Assembly (NCBI RefSeq): GCF_010389155.1
Contig: NC_057766.1
Coordinates: forward strand, 23,693,516-23,757,515
Length of the DNA: 64,000 nt
Source of the DNA: Erigeron canadensis
Lineage: Eukaryota; Streptophyta; Magnoliopsida; Asterales; Asteraceae
Reading direction: 5' to 3'
The position numbers and the translations under genes are program-made. Below are positions 24,059 through 35,990 of the stretch, one piece after another. Under the pieces are notes generated by a model. That model was not told the origin of the DNA and searched no databases. It saw nothing but the letters and a program-made list of their open reading frames with translations. The first letter of the stretch is position 1. Each line of letters opens with the position of its first letter.

Positions 24059-24521
24059 TCTATATTATAAAGCAGATTTTTCCTAGATTTTCAACATTGA
24101 ACTTGAAATTTTCAATATTGATTTTAAGTACTTTCCCAAAATGCCCTTTCTATCTATTCTATATTTATCTAAAATAACTATAATACTCTTTCTTTCTCCT
24201 CAAATCTCAACCAATCATCTTTTTTCTCTCTCCTCCATAAATCATTTATTCTTCCAATTCATTCAAAAAATTTTATCTCAAAAACCGTACATCGATATAT
24301 TATAAAAATTGTATGAGTGTTCTTAAAATTTCATGCTCTTTCATTAGAGATGTCATTCGATATACTTTCGACAAATTTTTAAATCGGAGGGCGGAGCCCG
24401 TACGGCTAAGGCATTTGACTATCATACTCTATGACATATCAACTCCTATAACCTATCATACTCTATGACCTAAGTATCACCCCACCATCTCACCGCCACA
24501 ACGCGCGGGTACTTGCTCTCG
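24059..24521 (+). mobile_element. Helitron (463 bp), same family as 14396-15049
   Basis: Starts TCTATATTATAAAGCAG after A and ends CGCCACAACGCGCGGGTAC then CTCG before T. It shares TAGATTTTCAACATTGAACTT, the CCTCAAATCTCAACCAATCA block and the 3' GC-rich end with the copy at 14.4-15.0 kb. Non-coding. It sits in the upstream region of MKK6. Confidence 0.7.
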
Positions 24522-24636
24522 TATAATTAAAACCATATAAATATAAAACATAATTTCATTAAACTAAAAACCACAATACATAATAAAACATACTTAAATA
24601 CGACTAAAAAACACTTAAATAAAACTTAAACTAAGC

Positions 24637-25077
24637 CTATGAATAATCCGAGTCCACAGTGATGTCACCATCATTGCGGTGAATGTAGGGGTAGCGCTCA
24701 GGAGACTCGGCGGCCGCGCCTGGTAAAGAAGAAACGTACTCCTCCCCCGGGTCAGAGTAGTAAGGTACATCCTGACCACCACCCACATTAGCTTGCGAGA
24801 ATACCCTGTGGTCTAGCGTCCGGGTCAATGTTGAAGAGGCGGCGTTTAACTGAAAAATAACTTGATTCAGCCAGTCGATCTTCTGTCGAAGATATACAAG
24901 ATGCTCATTCTACGCAATGTTACGTGCATAACCCGGGACAGTAAGTCGGTTGATTGTGGCTTCGTAAGCCGCTTTGTTCTCAGAAACGCCCTGAATGACG
25001 TTATTGACATCTGAGAGGTGTTTGGAGTCGTGATTTAGGTTAGTTTGGATAGCCATTTTACAATCACGAAGGTCCAT
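24637..25077 (-). pseudogene. Small unrecognised ORF broken by one TAG
   Basis: From the ATG at 25077 the frame codes 55 residues (MDLRDCKMAIQTNLNHDSKH at the start), meets TAG at 24910-24912, then stays open in the same frame for 90 more residues to the stop at 24637. The continuation (NEHLVYLRQKIDWLNQV...) is coherent: a helical, charged N-terminal half and an acidic Gly/Ser/Pro/Tyr-rich tail ending DITVDSDYS. I do not recognise the family. It could be a decayed accessory ORF of a DNA transposon, or a plant gene with a single nonsense change. Upstream, at 25242-25269, is a G28 run. No intron signals remove the stop by eye. Confidence 0.45.
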
Positions 25078-25241
25078 TGTAGTGAGTTTGGTTGAAAGGA
25101 AATTGTGGATGAAATGGAAATTGGGTGAGAATGAAAGTTGTGGTGTAATTTTTGGAAGAAGAATAGGGTTTTTATGGGTGAAAAGGTAGAAAAGTGGGTA
25201 AAAACTTTTATTTTTTTTTAAACTATCAGATCTAGCCGTTT

Positions 25242-25269
<28 letters not shown>
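25242..25269. repeat. G28 homopolymer
   Basis: A run of 28 G on the + strand. Homopolymers of this length are unstable and are also common assembly or consensus trouble spots, so the exact length is doubtful. Confidence 0.9.
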
Positions 25270-25272
<3 letters not shown>

Positions 25273-26090
25273 TCCTTGCCAACGTTCAAATTTGATGCCC
25301 AAAGCTTTTAGCCGATCGACTTACTAACCCAAATAACTACCTGATCGGGCCTTAGCCGAACTCTACCCGAACGCAGGGAGTGGTGTAGCCGATCGGGTTC
25401 AATATACCCGATGCCTTACCCAATTCCACTCCTTCCTATCTTATAAGCAAATTTAGATTAGGGTTACTTGCAAGATTGGTCCATGTAGTTTGTTTATTGC
25501 TGCAATTGGTTCCTTTTCAAAGATGAAAAAAATTTGGTCTAATAATGCAAAAAAGTCTTGATTCAAATACACCCATCGCTAGTGAATTTGAAAGAGACCC
25601 TATTATATGTAATTTTTTTTATATAATTTTTTTTGTTTTTATTTTATTTTATGACTTTATATATCTTTATATCATATAACATATTAAATATTGGTTATTG
25701 GTTATAACTCTTATAAGTATTTAGTTTAACATCGTCAATATCCTATGATATTTAAATAAAGATAATTTTAATATGATGGTGTCTAAAATAATCAAAAGTG
25801 AAAAATTATAAAAATGACAACATCACTTTTATATGTTTGTTAAATTAACAAAATGGTACAAATGAAAAATTAAAGTTCACAGTATATATTTTTTGTTTTG
25901 GTTTGGTTGGTTTGGTTTTTCATAATAAATCCAAAACTGAATCATAACTTTCGGTTTTCAAAAAATCAATACAAAAACCATTAGTGGTTTTCGGTTCGAA
26001 ATTATTCGGTTTTCATGGTTTTTTGGTTTTTGGGTCGGTTGTTTTTCGCCCCTAATACTTAACTTCCATGTATACGTTTAAATATATTAA
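25270..26090. other. Degenerate repeat DNA
   Basis: At 25313-25440 GATCGGG/CCGATC words recur (GCCGATCG, CCTGATCGGG, GCCGATCGGGTT), probably the end of an unidentified element. At 25895-26055 GGTTTTCGGTT-like words end in TTTTTCGCCCCTAA, resembling a decayed hAT-type MITE. No gene is supported. Confidence 0.35.
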
Positions 26091-26102
26091 TAGTTACTAG
26101 TA

Positions 26103-26362
26103 GGGATTAATCACAGGAAGACCAACGTACTTTTCCATTTGTACACGGTTGCCCATTATACTTTTTTATTGATGAGGTTTACCCACATACTTTTCTTTTT
26201 TGTACACGGTTGACCAATATTACCTACTATTACAGGTAAACCGGTCAAGTTTGGGTCAATCGTGTACAAAAAAAAAGTATGTGGGTAAACCTTATCAATA
26301 AAAAAGTATAATGGGCAACCGTGTACAAATGGGAAAGTACGTCGGTCTTCTCGTGATTAATC
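26103..26362. mobile_element. Palindromic MITE, copy 1
   Basis: The arm GGGATTAATCACAGGAAGACC... folds back on ...GTCTTCTCGTGATTAATCC. Long inner arms share GTACACGGTTGCCCATTATA / TATAATGGGCAACCGTGTAC and a central GGTAAACCGGTCAAG. About 260 bp, almost entirely self-complementary, no ORF. Confidence 0.8.
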
Positions 26363-26819
26363 CAATTTTAATCAACGTTCGTAAACATGTACTTTTTAAT
26401 CAACACAACTATATATTATATTGTCAATTGTTTCTTTACATTCTATCTTCATAATTATGTCCATATTATAACTATACTCTTACACACAACTCAACATCAT
26501 TCTAATATAGATCATTTTTAAACCACACGTTAAAAATGAAAATAATATCATTCATCTCGGACGTACAACACACGGGTCTCAAGACCTCGTTACAAAGAAA
26601 AAACAAGTTTTGAGGTCGGGCACCAACATTCATTATTATTGGGATGCAATGATATGCAACATCTACAACGTCAAAATGTTCAAAATTTTTATATTTTGGG
26701 TTTCGTATGAAATTTTTAGTTGTTATTCATTTTTTAGTAAGAAAGATTCGCATGTATTAAGTATGCGGGATCATCCATAAGATATTTTTTTTAGCCATAC
26801 ATCACTACTTTTTTTTTTT
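26363..26819. other. Spacer between the two MITE copies
   Basis: 457 bp of AT-rich sequence with no gene or repeat border. Confidence 0.4.
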
Positions 26820-27076
26820 TGATTAACCACGAAAAGATCAACGTACTTTTCCATTTGTACACGGTTGCCCATCATACTTTTTATTGATGAGGTTTACCCA
26901 CATACTTTTTTTGTACACGGTTGACCCAAAGTTGACCGGTTTACCTGTGATAGTCGGTAATATTGGTCAACCGTGTACAAAAAAGAAAAGTATGTGTGTA
27001 AACCTCATCAATAAAAAAGTATAATGGGCAACCGTGTACAAATGAGAAAGTACGTTGGTCTTCCCGTGATTAATCC
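26820..27076. mobile_element. Palindromic MITE, copy 2 (opposite orientation)
   Basis: Same family as 26103-26362. The asymmetric centre reads GACCGGTTTACCTGTGATAG here and the reverse complement in copy 1, so the copies are inverted to each other. The outer flanks also match inverted: ACTAGTAGGGATTAATCAC at the left of copy 1 and GTGATTAATCCCTTACTAGT at the right of copy 2. Confidence 0.8.
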
Positions 27077-28000
27077 CTTACTAGTATGATGCCGGTGCAA
27101 TATGACGACGATGACGGCAATGGGGTGGTGACAGGTGGCGGCGGCGACTAATGACGGTGACGACGAGTAGTGTAAGGTTTGATGTAAATGTAAATAATAT
27201 AATGGTTAGTGAATAGTTTAGTTATTTTAACAGTTAAGAGACTCGTGTAATGGTTAGTGAATAAAAAAAAGGATCATTTAGAAAAAAAATAAGGGGTATT
27301 TATGTCATATTGTATAAAGTAACTTTTAACATTTCCAAAAATAAAATAAACTTGGAAACTCTTCAATGCAAAAAAAGCTATTAATAGACAAATAAATATA
27401 ATTACAAGTTTTAAAAACTTACGATCCCTTAAATATTTCACCATCTTCATAATGATGTATCAAACTTGAAGTCCCTATGTTTGTTACATATGAAGATTAG
27501 ATATATGAATATTAAAATCTCTCTTCTTTTGTTTATTTTATCTACATTGTGCCAATTCTTAGTTTATATATACTTGACTCATTTAATTATATGTAAGCAA
27601 ATATAACATTATTATTTGTTCAACATCTTTTTTTTTTACAATTTGTCAATACGCAATATCATGAAAAAAGTCGAGTTCGTGTTAATGGGTGGTTGACACA
27701 TTATAAACAGATTTGAGAACCAACGTTTTAAAGATGATGCTAGTAGAGGGCTAGAGGGTGCATGGCTTCTCTAATCAAACAAATGTTTTATGAAAATCTT
27801 AATCTTAAATATTAAATAAATATCACTTTTTTCTAACTGACCTCTTAATATAAAATTCAGCTATGTTGTTAGATCTTAAACAACTTTACTATCTATCTCA
27901 CCTTACTCTATCATATTTGATGTTCATTCATATAAAAAAAAACACAAAATATCATTAATTTAAAAAAAATACTCATTCAAACGAAAATTGAAAACATACA
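27077..28000. other. AT-rich intergenic DNA with a GAC/GGTGGC-rich patch
   Basis: A patch at 27085-27175 is rich in GACGACGATGACGG and GGTGGCGGCGGCG words. No coding gene or clear repeat border is recognised. Confidence 0.4.
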
Positions 28001-28002
28001 AA

Positions 28003-28583
28003 GGGGGTGTTTGGCCTAATTTATATTTTTATGCTTATGCTTTTATTTTACAAGTTGTTTATGTTTATATTTTATAAGCTTACAAGCTCTTTTGATAGTG
28101 TTTGGATTAACTTACCTAGTTTATTATCTATTTCAATGGTTTATGTTAGAAAACTATTGTTAGAGAAGCTTATCAAAACTAGCTTATATAAGCCCAAATG
28201 CTTATGTTCAATAAGCTAGGCCAAACACCCAAATGGCTTATCTTGTGAAATATAAGCTAAAAAACCAATAAGCCCTCATAAGACCATCCTCATTCACAAC
28301 TCAACTCAACCCAACAATACTTTTCATTAAAAAATTAATTTCTCTCTCTAATATCCAACTAAAACCAATTAAAAACATTTAAGTTGTTGTTGTATTCTAT
28401 TTACATTCATATCTAATATCCATGTGCCACGTCAAACATTTTGTCAGCCAAACTTTAGTTTGTGGACTCAACAAGTCAGATGGTTAAAACAATTTTTAAT
28501 AGTTATTTTTTGCTTTTTATCCAACCGAACAGATAATTTCATAACGATCAAAATGGTCTATATAAACTACGCCAAACACCCCC
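28003..28583. mobile_element. TIR element with GGGGGTGTTTGGCC ends
   Basis: The left end GGGGGTGTTTGGCCTAA (28003) is mirrored by AGGCCAAACACCC at about 28219-28232 and by CGCCAAACACCCCC at about 28570-28583. Two nested or adjacent related MITEs are likely. AAGCTTATAAG-type words between them are typical of such elements. It lies just upstream of the chaperonin gene. Confidence 0.5.
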
Positions 28584-28756
28584 AAAATATATTTATCTTG
28601 GTCCATTCTCCATTGTGCATTACTATTTTGTTAGTACCAAACATAACATTTGCGACACAGGCATAAAATTGTAGTAGCTAACAATATAAAATAAAAGTGA
28701 AGGCAGCTACTATAAACCCTTGATAAACCTCTCAAACAAATCTGCGACCAGAGATT

Positions 28757-31700
28757 ATGTTGGCGTCCTTGACATCTTTATCTCCGTCTGCACATCATCA
28801 ACTCTTCATCCATCCTGTCACTTCTTCAGTCCATGTATCTCCTTTCTATCTTTTCCCCTTATTTTCAATTATTTATTATTCTTCATTTTTTTACAGAGTA
28901 TTATACTATTTAATTTAACATTAAGTTCTGTATATATATATATATATATATACATATAAATTCTATCATATTATTGTAAACTGGATTAATTGACTCAAAT
29001 TGTGGAATTTGGTATGAAGGGTCATAGAAAGTTTAGATTTTTAATAAGATTTTGATTTGGGTTTATTTATTTATTTATTTTATTTTTGATTGAATTCTTG
29101 AAGGAATTGTGTGGAAAGGCAAGATTTTGTGGAGTTTTTATGAAAAGGAAGGAAAGTTTGATGAAGAAAAGGGTGTTGGTTGTGAAAGCAGGAGCTAAAC
29201 GGGTTTGTTTTGATAAAGAATGCAGACAAGGCTTAGTTGCTGGGATAGATAAGCTTGCCGATGCTGTTTCGGTTACCTTAGGACCTAAAGGTATTTGCTT
29301 TTTCGGTTTTTTTGTATACTATATTTAATACCTCCTTAAGCGTCTCTGAGGTGGCCCAGCAGGTCTATTGTTTTTAACCTCATTAGGTAAACATCTTGGG
29401 ATGGTCAAGGGAAATAGTCTACGAAAGAGCCATGGGAATACTGGTTAGGACGCGTACATCATAGTGAACGTCCTGATTTTCCCCGGGTAGCCTGAATAGG
29501 GATCCCTTTCTATTTACTTGTTTACCCTAAATTTAGTACCTCCTTGTTATGCTTTTTGAGGGTGTTTAGCGCTGTGTTATCTAGTGATTATACGGGCACT
29601 GGGAGATAATGCTTGGATGTACTTTTGTTGTTTTGACGTGATAACCGGATACCCAACTATTTAAGATGTTGGAAAATTATAAATAAACGAGTAGGGGAAT
29701 TCTTGTTGGCACTACTCGTAGAAAGTCAATCTTTAGGCTCTGATGAACGCGGCCTAACTAGTATTCTAGTGGCCGTTTCTTAGACATTTTCCCTGGCTAT
29801 CCCAAGATGTTTACCCAGTGAGGTTCAAACCCAGGTCTCTTTTGAGACCTTAATGATGCCTTACCACCGACATAAAATAACAAAGGTGCTACGTACCAAG
29901 ATGAATGTTGATATGGTTTTTGCTAAGTAGCTTATGTAACAATAGTTTTTTTGTCTGTTGCTATAAAATTCAATTTTCTAAATTTTGAGATCTCGTGGCC
30001 TTTATTACAGGCCGAAATGTTGTTCTGTCTGAATCCGGAACACTTAAAGTTATAAATGATGGAGTTACGATTGCTAAAGCAATAGAACTTTCTGATGCAA
30101 TCGAAAATGCAGGAGCAGTGCTTCTCCAAGAGGTATTTGGGCCAACCAGACTACTGCCTGTGTTAGTAAATTAACAAATGAATGCGTTTTAAATTTGGTC
30201 TCTTTGTAGGTTGCAACCAAGACAAATGATTTGGCTGGTGATGGTACTACCACTGCAATTGTTCTTGCAAGAGAAATGATCAAATCTGGATTATTGGCAG
30301 TAGCCTTTGGAGCAAATCCGGTTGCTTTAAAGAAAGGAATGGAGAGGACTGTAAAAGAATTGATCAAAGTTTTGAAGAGGAAATCAATTCCGGTAAGCAA
30401 AAATGATGATATAAAAGGTGAGTTTCTTCCCCAGCTTAATGTTTTATACTAGAGGTGGCAAAATGTATAGATTGGGTAATGTCCAAGTCAGAGAGTTTGT
30501 GCCTACTATACCTTTTTGTCCAAACTTTTTAATAAGTAATTATGTTTTTAAACTTTGTTACTTATACTTCTTTCAAATAAAATGGTTTAGGATATTGTAA
30601 GTATTTCAAAATTGTGAATACACATTAGGCTGCTTTTAATCCGTTTAACCATTCGTCACATTCCATTGGTAGCTATCTTTTTATAACTTATTAATATTTA
30701 CCTGTATGACTTGGTATCCATCCAAGTGGGTTAAACTTGCCATCTTGATAATCTACCCTGAGAAGACTTCTAAGCCACTTCATGTTGTGCAGCTGTAGCT
30801 TCCATCTCTGCTGGAAACGATGAATTTATTGGTAACTTACTTGCTGAAGCCATAGATAAGATTGGCCATGATGGAATAATTTCTATCGAAACCTCCTCAT
30901 CAAGTGAAACTTCTGTGATGCTTGAAGAAGGAATGAAGGTAAGGGATACAGTTATGGCCTAGTACATTAGTGTTTAAGCTACATATTCCCGTTTGCACAA
31001 GAAAGTTGTGGACTCCAGATGAATTATATACACCCTTTGTGTGAACTGCAATGTTTGAACTACATGGCACATAGTTAATGACCTTGTTTGAATATTAGTC
31101 AAGTTTAGAAGTGTTGTTAACTTTGAAATTTTCCCGGTTTAAGAGATTGCAATTTCCGCCGAACACCCAAATTGGATATTGTTGTGATTTATTGGAACGG
31201 GTTAAAATTTTTTGATACGTATGTAGTCATGCAGATATACACAAACTAGCTTAGTTTGCTGAATTTAAAAAGGATATTGATATCTTATCATCTTCTTGTT
31301 CTCTTCCCCCAGCCGCACCATTATTATCTATTGAAGTCGCGGTCAAGGCTTATGATTCTTTACTTGATATATTTGTATATTATATACTGTAACTTACATA
31401 TTTAGCAATAATGTGGATGACTCAATCTGCAAATATCTTATATATACTCATATTAGACATTTTGCTATAATTGGCAAGTGGGTGGGGATGACAGGTTTGG
31501 ATCGAACATGTAGTTTTTTTTTTTTTAATATGGCGGGGTCTGGTCGGGTTGAGGTACCAACACTTATTGTGTATTTTTTTTACTTCTCTGAGTAGTATAT
31601 ATGCTTATGTTTACATAAATTTAATTATAAATAAAATGAACTGGGTGGTTGTTACTTGTAAGCATAAAAACACTTGGACGGTTTTTTGACCTACCTGTTT

Positions 31701-34308
31701 GAGGTAAAATACAACCCAGATCAACCCATTTTTAGGTAAAGGGTCCCAAATGCAACCTCTAATTTCAGTCTCAACTTACATAAGTTTACCTAATATAACT
31801 TGGGGATGTATGTCAATGGTTCTTTGTACACCCATGTTCGCACTACACTGTTCTACAGTTCCGCCTTTGCCATAACTGATTACATTTTCTTTAATTTTTT
31901 CATATTCATATTTTAATGTTTATTCAGGAATACTTTCCCTACAGATCGATAAAGGATACATGTCTCCTCATTTTGTCACAAATGATAACAATTTGTCGGT
32001 GGAATTTGAAAATGCTAAAGTCCTGATAACTGATCAAAAGATATCGGGTGTCAAAGAAATCGTTCCTTTGCTAGAAAAGTGTACTCAATTAAGTGCCCCT
32101 TTACTTATCTTTGCCGAGGATATCTCAGTGTCAGTGCTGGAAACACTAGTTGTTAATAAAACTCAAGGCACACTTAAGGTTGCTGTTGTCAAATGTCCTG
32201 GGGTCGGAGAACGAAAGAAAGCTTTACTTCAAGATATTGCCCTCATGACTGGTAAGTGGTAAACATCTACTGATTTCAATCTCAATGCATAGCATATCGC
32301 CACACGTTGACTCCCTAGAGATCACACATGGGGGTTGGTCAGGTTGGTACGAGGTCACTTTAAACTTTGGGCAGCTTGTGACCTGTTGAACTCTTTCATT
32401 TTTATCTCCTTTTTCTATTTTGCTTGTTTGACCTGTTAGAGTTGGAACCATGTAACATAGAGTAACCCATTTATTTTTAGCTAAATTTCTATTTTGCTTT
32501 AACCTAGATTAACCCCTTCATACGTATATGGATCAAAAATGCTACCTCGAGTTTGTTATATCCAAGTTAATGCACGAATTTACAATATATGTATTTCATA
32601 TATGAAAAGGCTTTTGTAGATTCTTCATTTATGAACAGTTAATGGATACATATAAGGAAGATTTTCCCACAAGTTTTCTGTGACTTCAGTCGTATTGTAT
32701 GACCGGTATAACGTATGCTCATTTAAATGTGCATATCTTGGTTGGGAGTGCCTTGTCACTTTACATCATATGTATTCCTGGCATTTGTTTTCGGTATACA
32801 TACATATTATGGCTTTATATTTATTTCGTAGATATCACTTTTTTGTTGATATTTGTTTTGTTGAAATTAGGTGGTGATTTTCTCACCGGAGATTTGGGTC
32901 TGTCTCTTGAATATGCGACATCTGATCAGCTTGGTATTGCACGCAAAGTAACTATAACTAGTAGCTATACAACCATTGTTGCTGATCCATCCATGAAAGC
33001 TGAAATTCAAGCAAGGATATCACAGATAAAGAAGGATCTCTCTGAATCGGATAGCTCATATCTTTCAAAGAAACTCAGCGAACGAATTGCAAAACTCTCT
33101 GGTGGAGTTGCTATAATCAAGGTGAGTTTGTTTACATCAGCAACTTTTCGATGACTTTTTCAACGTTAAGGCCTTTTGGACATTTGTTTACCGTATTGTG
33201 GTGCACCCTCTTTGATTTAAACTGTTGTGTGCCGAACTGTAATTTGTTCTTAGTTATTGCCCTATAATTTTTGAAAACCCGCAGCAAAGTGTGGGCATAT
33301 TTATCCTCGTACTTATTAATTGGGGTGATTTTGTTTATATTTTATCTCTAATGCGTCAAATGGGAAATAAAGATCAGCTAAAAGTCAAATGGGTTGGAAG
33401 TTGTCTATTCTTAAAGCATAATAGTCATAAAACCTACTAAATTGTTTCATTTTAAAATCAAAAGTATTATTAAACTATTATTGAAGTAATATAAAAGTTT
33501 GTAATCATTTTTGACACTAATTATTTATGAAAATGGTGTAGTCAAAAAGGGTTTCAAGTCAACCTAGCCTGACCCGCACATTAATTTACGCATTTTGTCA
33601 CGTTATCCAAAGATTTAGTAACTAATAATGTTAACAATACAGAGCTTTGGTATTCGCAAAGTTTAAGCTTGGACTTATCAATGCATTCCTTTGGGTTATA
33701 GGTAGGAGCGCATACTGAAACGGAACTAGAAGACAGAAAACTGCGAATTGAGGATGCAAAAAATGCCACATACGCAGCTATGGATGAGGGTATTGTGCCT
33801 GGTGGTGGAGCCACCTATATTCATCTTCTAGAGGAGATCCCAATGTTAAAAGATTCCATGGAAGATCCAGATGAGGAGTGTGGTGCCGACATCATAGCAT
33901 CTGTATATTTTTATTCTCTCGACCCCATTTCTCTAGTAATTCATTTGATAAAAGATAAGTTTGTAATATCTAAATAGAGCATCTACAGATCTGATAATTT
34001 TGTCAAATTTTGGATTCCAGGCACTGCAAGCTCCTGCAAAACTGATAGCAGCCAATGCAGGGGTAGACGGAGATGTAATTGTTGAGAAGATCAAAAAACT
34101 TGATTGGGAATTTGGTTATAATGCAATGACCAACACTTATGAGGATCTCATTTCAGCAGGAGTGATCGATCCATGTAAAGTTTCAAGATGTGCCCTTCAA
34201 AATGCCGTATCAATTGCTGGTATAATCCTCACCACTCAAGCTGTATTAGTCGAGAAAACTAAGCAACCTAAACCACCTGTACCTCTTCTCCCTGGAATAC
34301 ATCCTTGA
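28757..34308 (+). CDS. CPN60A2: Chloroplast chaperonin-60 alpha subunit, alpha-2 type
   Basis: Exons: 28757-28834, 29104-29290, 30011-30132, 30210-30417, 30793-30938, 31945-32251, 32871-33121, 33702-33902 and 34021-34308 (1788 bp, 595 aa). All introns are GT-AG and in frame. Group I chaperonins fold imported or newly made plastid proteins inside a double-ring cage with ATP. The first ~54 residues are Ser-, His- and then Lys/Arg-rich without clear structure, fitting a transit peptide ending before AGAKR (55-59). VTLGPKGRNVVL, the ATP motif GDGTTT (139-144), [21 protein letters not shown] and EGIVPGGGA are intact, so it should bind and hydrolyse ATP. Overall it resembles the divergent Arabidopsis Cpn60-alpha-2 (At5g18820, embryo lethal when lost) more than the abundant alpha-1. 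It ends [12 protein letters not shown] without the GGM tail of GroEL. Alpha-1 remains possible but less likely. Confidence 0.93.
28835..29103. other. Chaperonin intron 1 with TA microsatellite
   Basis: A GT-AG intron of 269 bp. A (TA)n run lies at about 28931-28953, and a TTTA run at about 29063-29080. Confidence 0.7.
29346..29520 (+). repeat. SINE-like copy A in chaperonin intron 2
   Basis: The stretch GGTAAACATCTTGGGAT to GGTTAGGACGCG matches, in inverted orientation, the SINE at 29690-29885. Its tRNA-like head is poorer than that of copy B. No ORF. Confidence 0.55.
29690..29885 (-). mobile_element. tRNA-derived SINE copy B in chaperonin intron 2
   Basis: On the minus strand the head reads GTCGGTGGTAAGGCATCATTA (A-box-like) then GGGTTTGAACCTCAC (B-box-like), followed by a body shared with copy A. 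The two copies, about 170 bp apart and inverted, could pair in the pre-mRNA. Confidence 0.6.
30449..30745. repeat. Decayed GGTGGCAAAATG-type element in chaperonin intron 4
   Basis: It begins CTAGAGGTGGCAAAATG and ends with CTTGCCATCTTG, imperfect inverted ends. Similar words (TCTAGAGGTGACAAAATAGG at 53207; TTTCCACCTCTAG at 50097, inverted) occur in introns of NAP1. Confidence 0.4.
30939..31944. other. Chaperonin intron 5
   Basis: The largest intron of the gene (1006 bp), GT-AG. It has GGGTGGGGATGACAGG and AACCCAGATCAACCCATTTTT phrases of the same decayed dispersed type. No gene is supported inside. Confidence 0.5.
32252..32870. other. Chaperonin intron 6
   Basis: GT-AG intron of 619 bp. The frame open just upstream of exon 7 (from 32699) is hydrophobic read-through and not an alternative exon I would support. 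Confidence 0.5.
33122..33701. other. Chaperonin intron 7
   Basis: GT-AG intron of 580 bp, AT-rich, with nothing recognised. Confidence 0.5.
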
Positions 34309-35990
34309 TACAACGATGAAACTATTGAGCTTTTGACACTCTATTCAAGTTTCTTCGTGCTGGAAAGGTCAACTGCCATCACACTTTGTTAGGCGTAAAC
34401 AAGATGGAGAGGACAATCCGCGTGTTGGGTGTATCAAGTTGAGCAGAGCGTGAAAGCTCTCCAGGATTTGTAGGCCTTGATGGTGGTTTTGTTGGGGGGA
34501 ATTTTACAACATTAACTGCACAACAGGAATTGCTAGAAAACAGCTTATTTCATATGTATATACCATGGTATTCTATTTTATTGTTATTTTTATAGATTTC
34601 TTGGACAATTTGAGCAGCAAATTAGTACCATTAATCTTTTAGAGGATAGTTTGTAACCGTTCAAGAAGACAGAGTGAGTAATGAATATCATGAACTTCCG
34701 TTGTGATATTGAATCTGCACTTGTAAAAGAAAAAGTTTAATGTTGAACTGTTGATTATCTTTTACTTAACAAATTATTCCACTTGTAAAGAAGAATTCCT
34801 TTAAAAAAATGTTTAATATTCCAAAAATGGAACTCGAAGCCATTTCAAAATACGCATGTAAAATAAATATTTTCAAAATTAATTTTTTTTATGTAAAATG
34901 ATTAATCCTCCTAATTCATTCGTCTAAAATTTTTCTTAATAACAAATTCATGACACATGTGCAATCAAAGGATATAATTATGAGAGTGAATTAGTGAATT
35001 ACACTTGATATTGAGTTAAGGCATTAAAAGGATTATTAGAATGGATGAGTTAAGAAAATTAATTATTTTTTTTTAATAATATCTAATTTTGAAAGTCAAC
35101 ATAAGGATCATGTTAGAAATCTTTCTTTTCCTACAACTTAATTAGTGTACTGCCCTTCAACACACCAATGCAACAACTCTTCTTCACTGTCAAATATAAT
35201 ATTATATCAACCCAACTATCTTAAAAAGTAAACAAACAAAGATCTTTCACTTCCTAAAAAAAACTAATTCAACATTCTAATGCTTTCATAGGTGTGAATG
35301 AACAATAACGAAACTTCATAATAACTTACATGAAGCTAGAATTATCATAACACATTGCATAACAACTGCTACATCACAACTTCAACGTACAATTACTATA
35401 AAAATAGAAGCATGTTTACTTTCGTTGTACACTTGTTATAAGCAAATGCACAATACTTAACAAAGTAACTTTATGGTCATTACAATACACTGTAAATGAT
35501 TTAATACAATTACAAAGTGTTTTTAGGCGTTTGTGTTTTGAGAGCAAGAGTTAAAACAAAACGAAAACTTCGCGCTCGTTAAGGGTAACTTGGTAATGGA
35601 TCAACAAAACTTAATAAGACTTTGAGTAGCTGATTTAGTGGTACTTAGGATCTGTTTGTGATCGAAAGTAATGATGTAGGTGTTAGTGTTTGTGATTTAG
35701 AATCGAGGCGAAACCAAAAGCTTCGCACCCGTAAATGGTAATTTGTGAACGAAGCTACGGTAACGTAAACTGTTGGGATGGAGTTTTGTGATAATTGTAG
35801 TACATTAAGTAACTAATAATGGAAGTACTAGTTGACTTTGGATTTCCCGGTGCACACTTTCTTCTTCGTACGCGTCTTCATTTATAGCCATAAAGCATCC
35901 CGAGGCTTGGCATGGGTGATGAGGTATCATGTTTTTCCATAAAAGATGAATTATAAGGTTGTTTCAACTACACTAGGTGGTTTGCCGATC
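34309..35990. other. 3' flank of the chaperonin gene, then unassigned DNA
   Basis: The 3' UTR is probably within the first few hundred bases. Two phrases with AACTTCGCGCTCGTTAAGGGTAA (about 35566) and AGCTTCGCACCCGTAAATGGTAA (about 35719) are diverged repeats of about 150-bp spacing, perhaps the outer part of the Mutator-like element that follows. No gene is recognised. Confidence 0.4.

Noticed and set aside
14396..24521. Calling the two Helitron copies LTRs of one long retrotransposon
   Set aside because: They differ in length, have no TG...CA ends or 5-bp flanks, and the MKK6 gene lies between them with no retroelement coding region.
32699..32870. N-terminal hydrophobic extension upstream of chaperonin exon 7
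   Set aside because: It is intron read-through in front of a good AG acceptor, and the joined exons already give the complete conserved protein.
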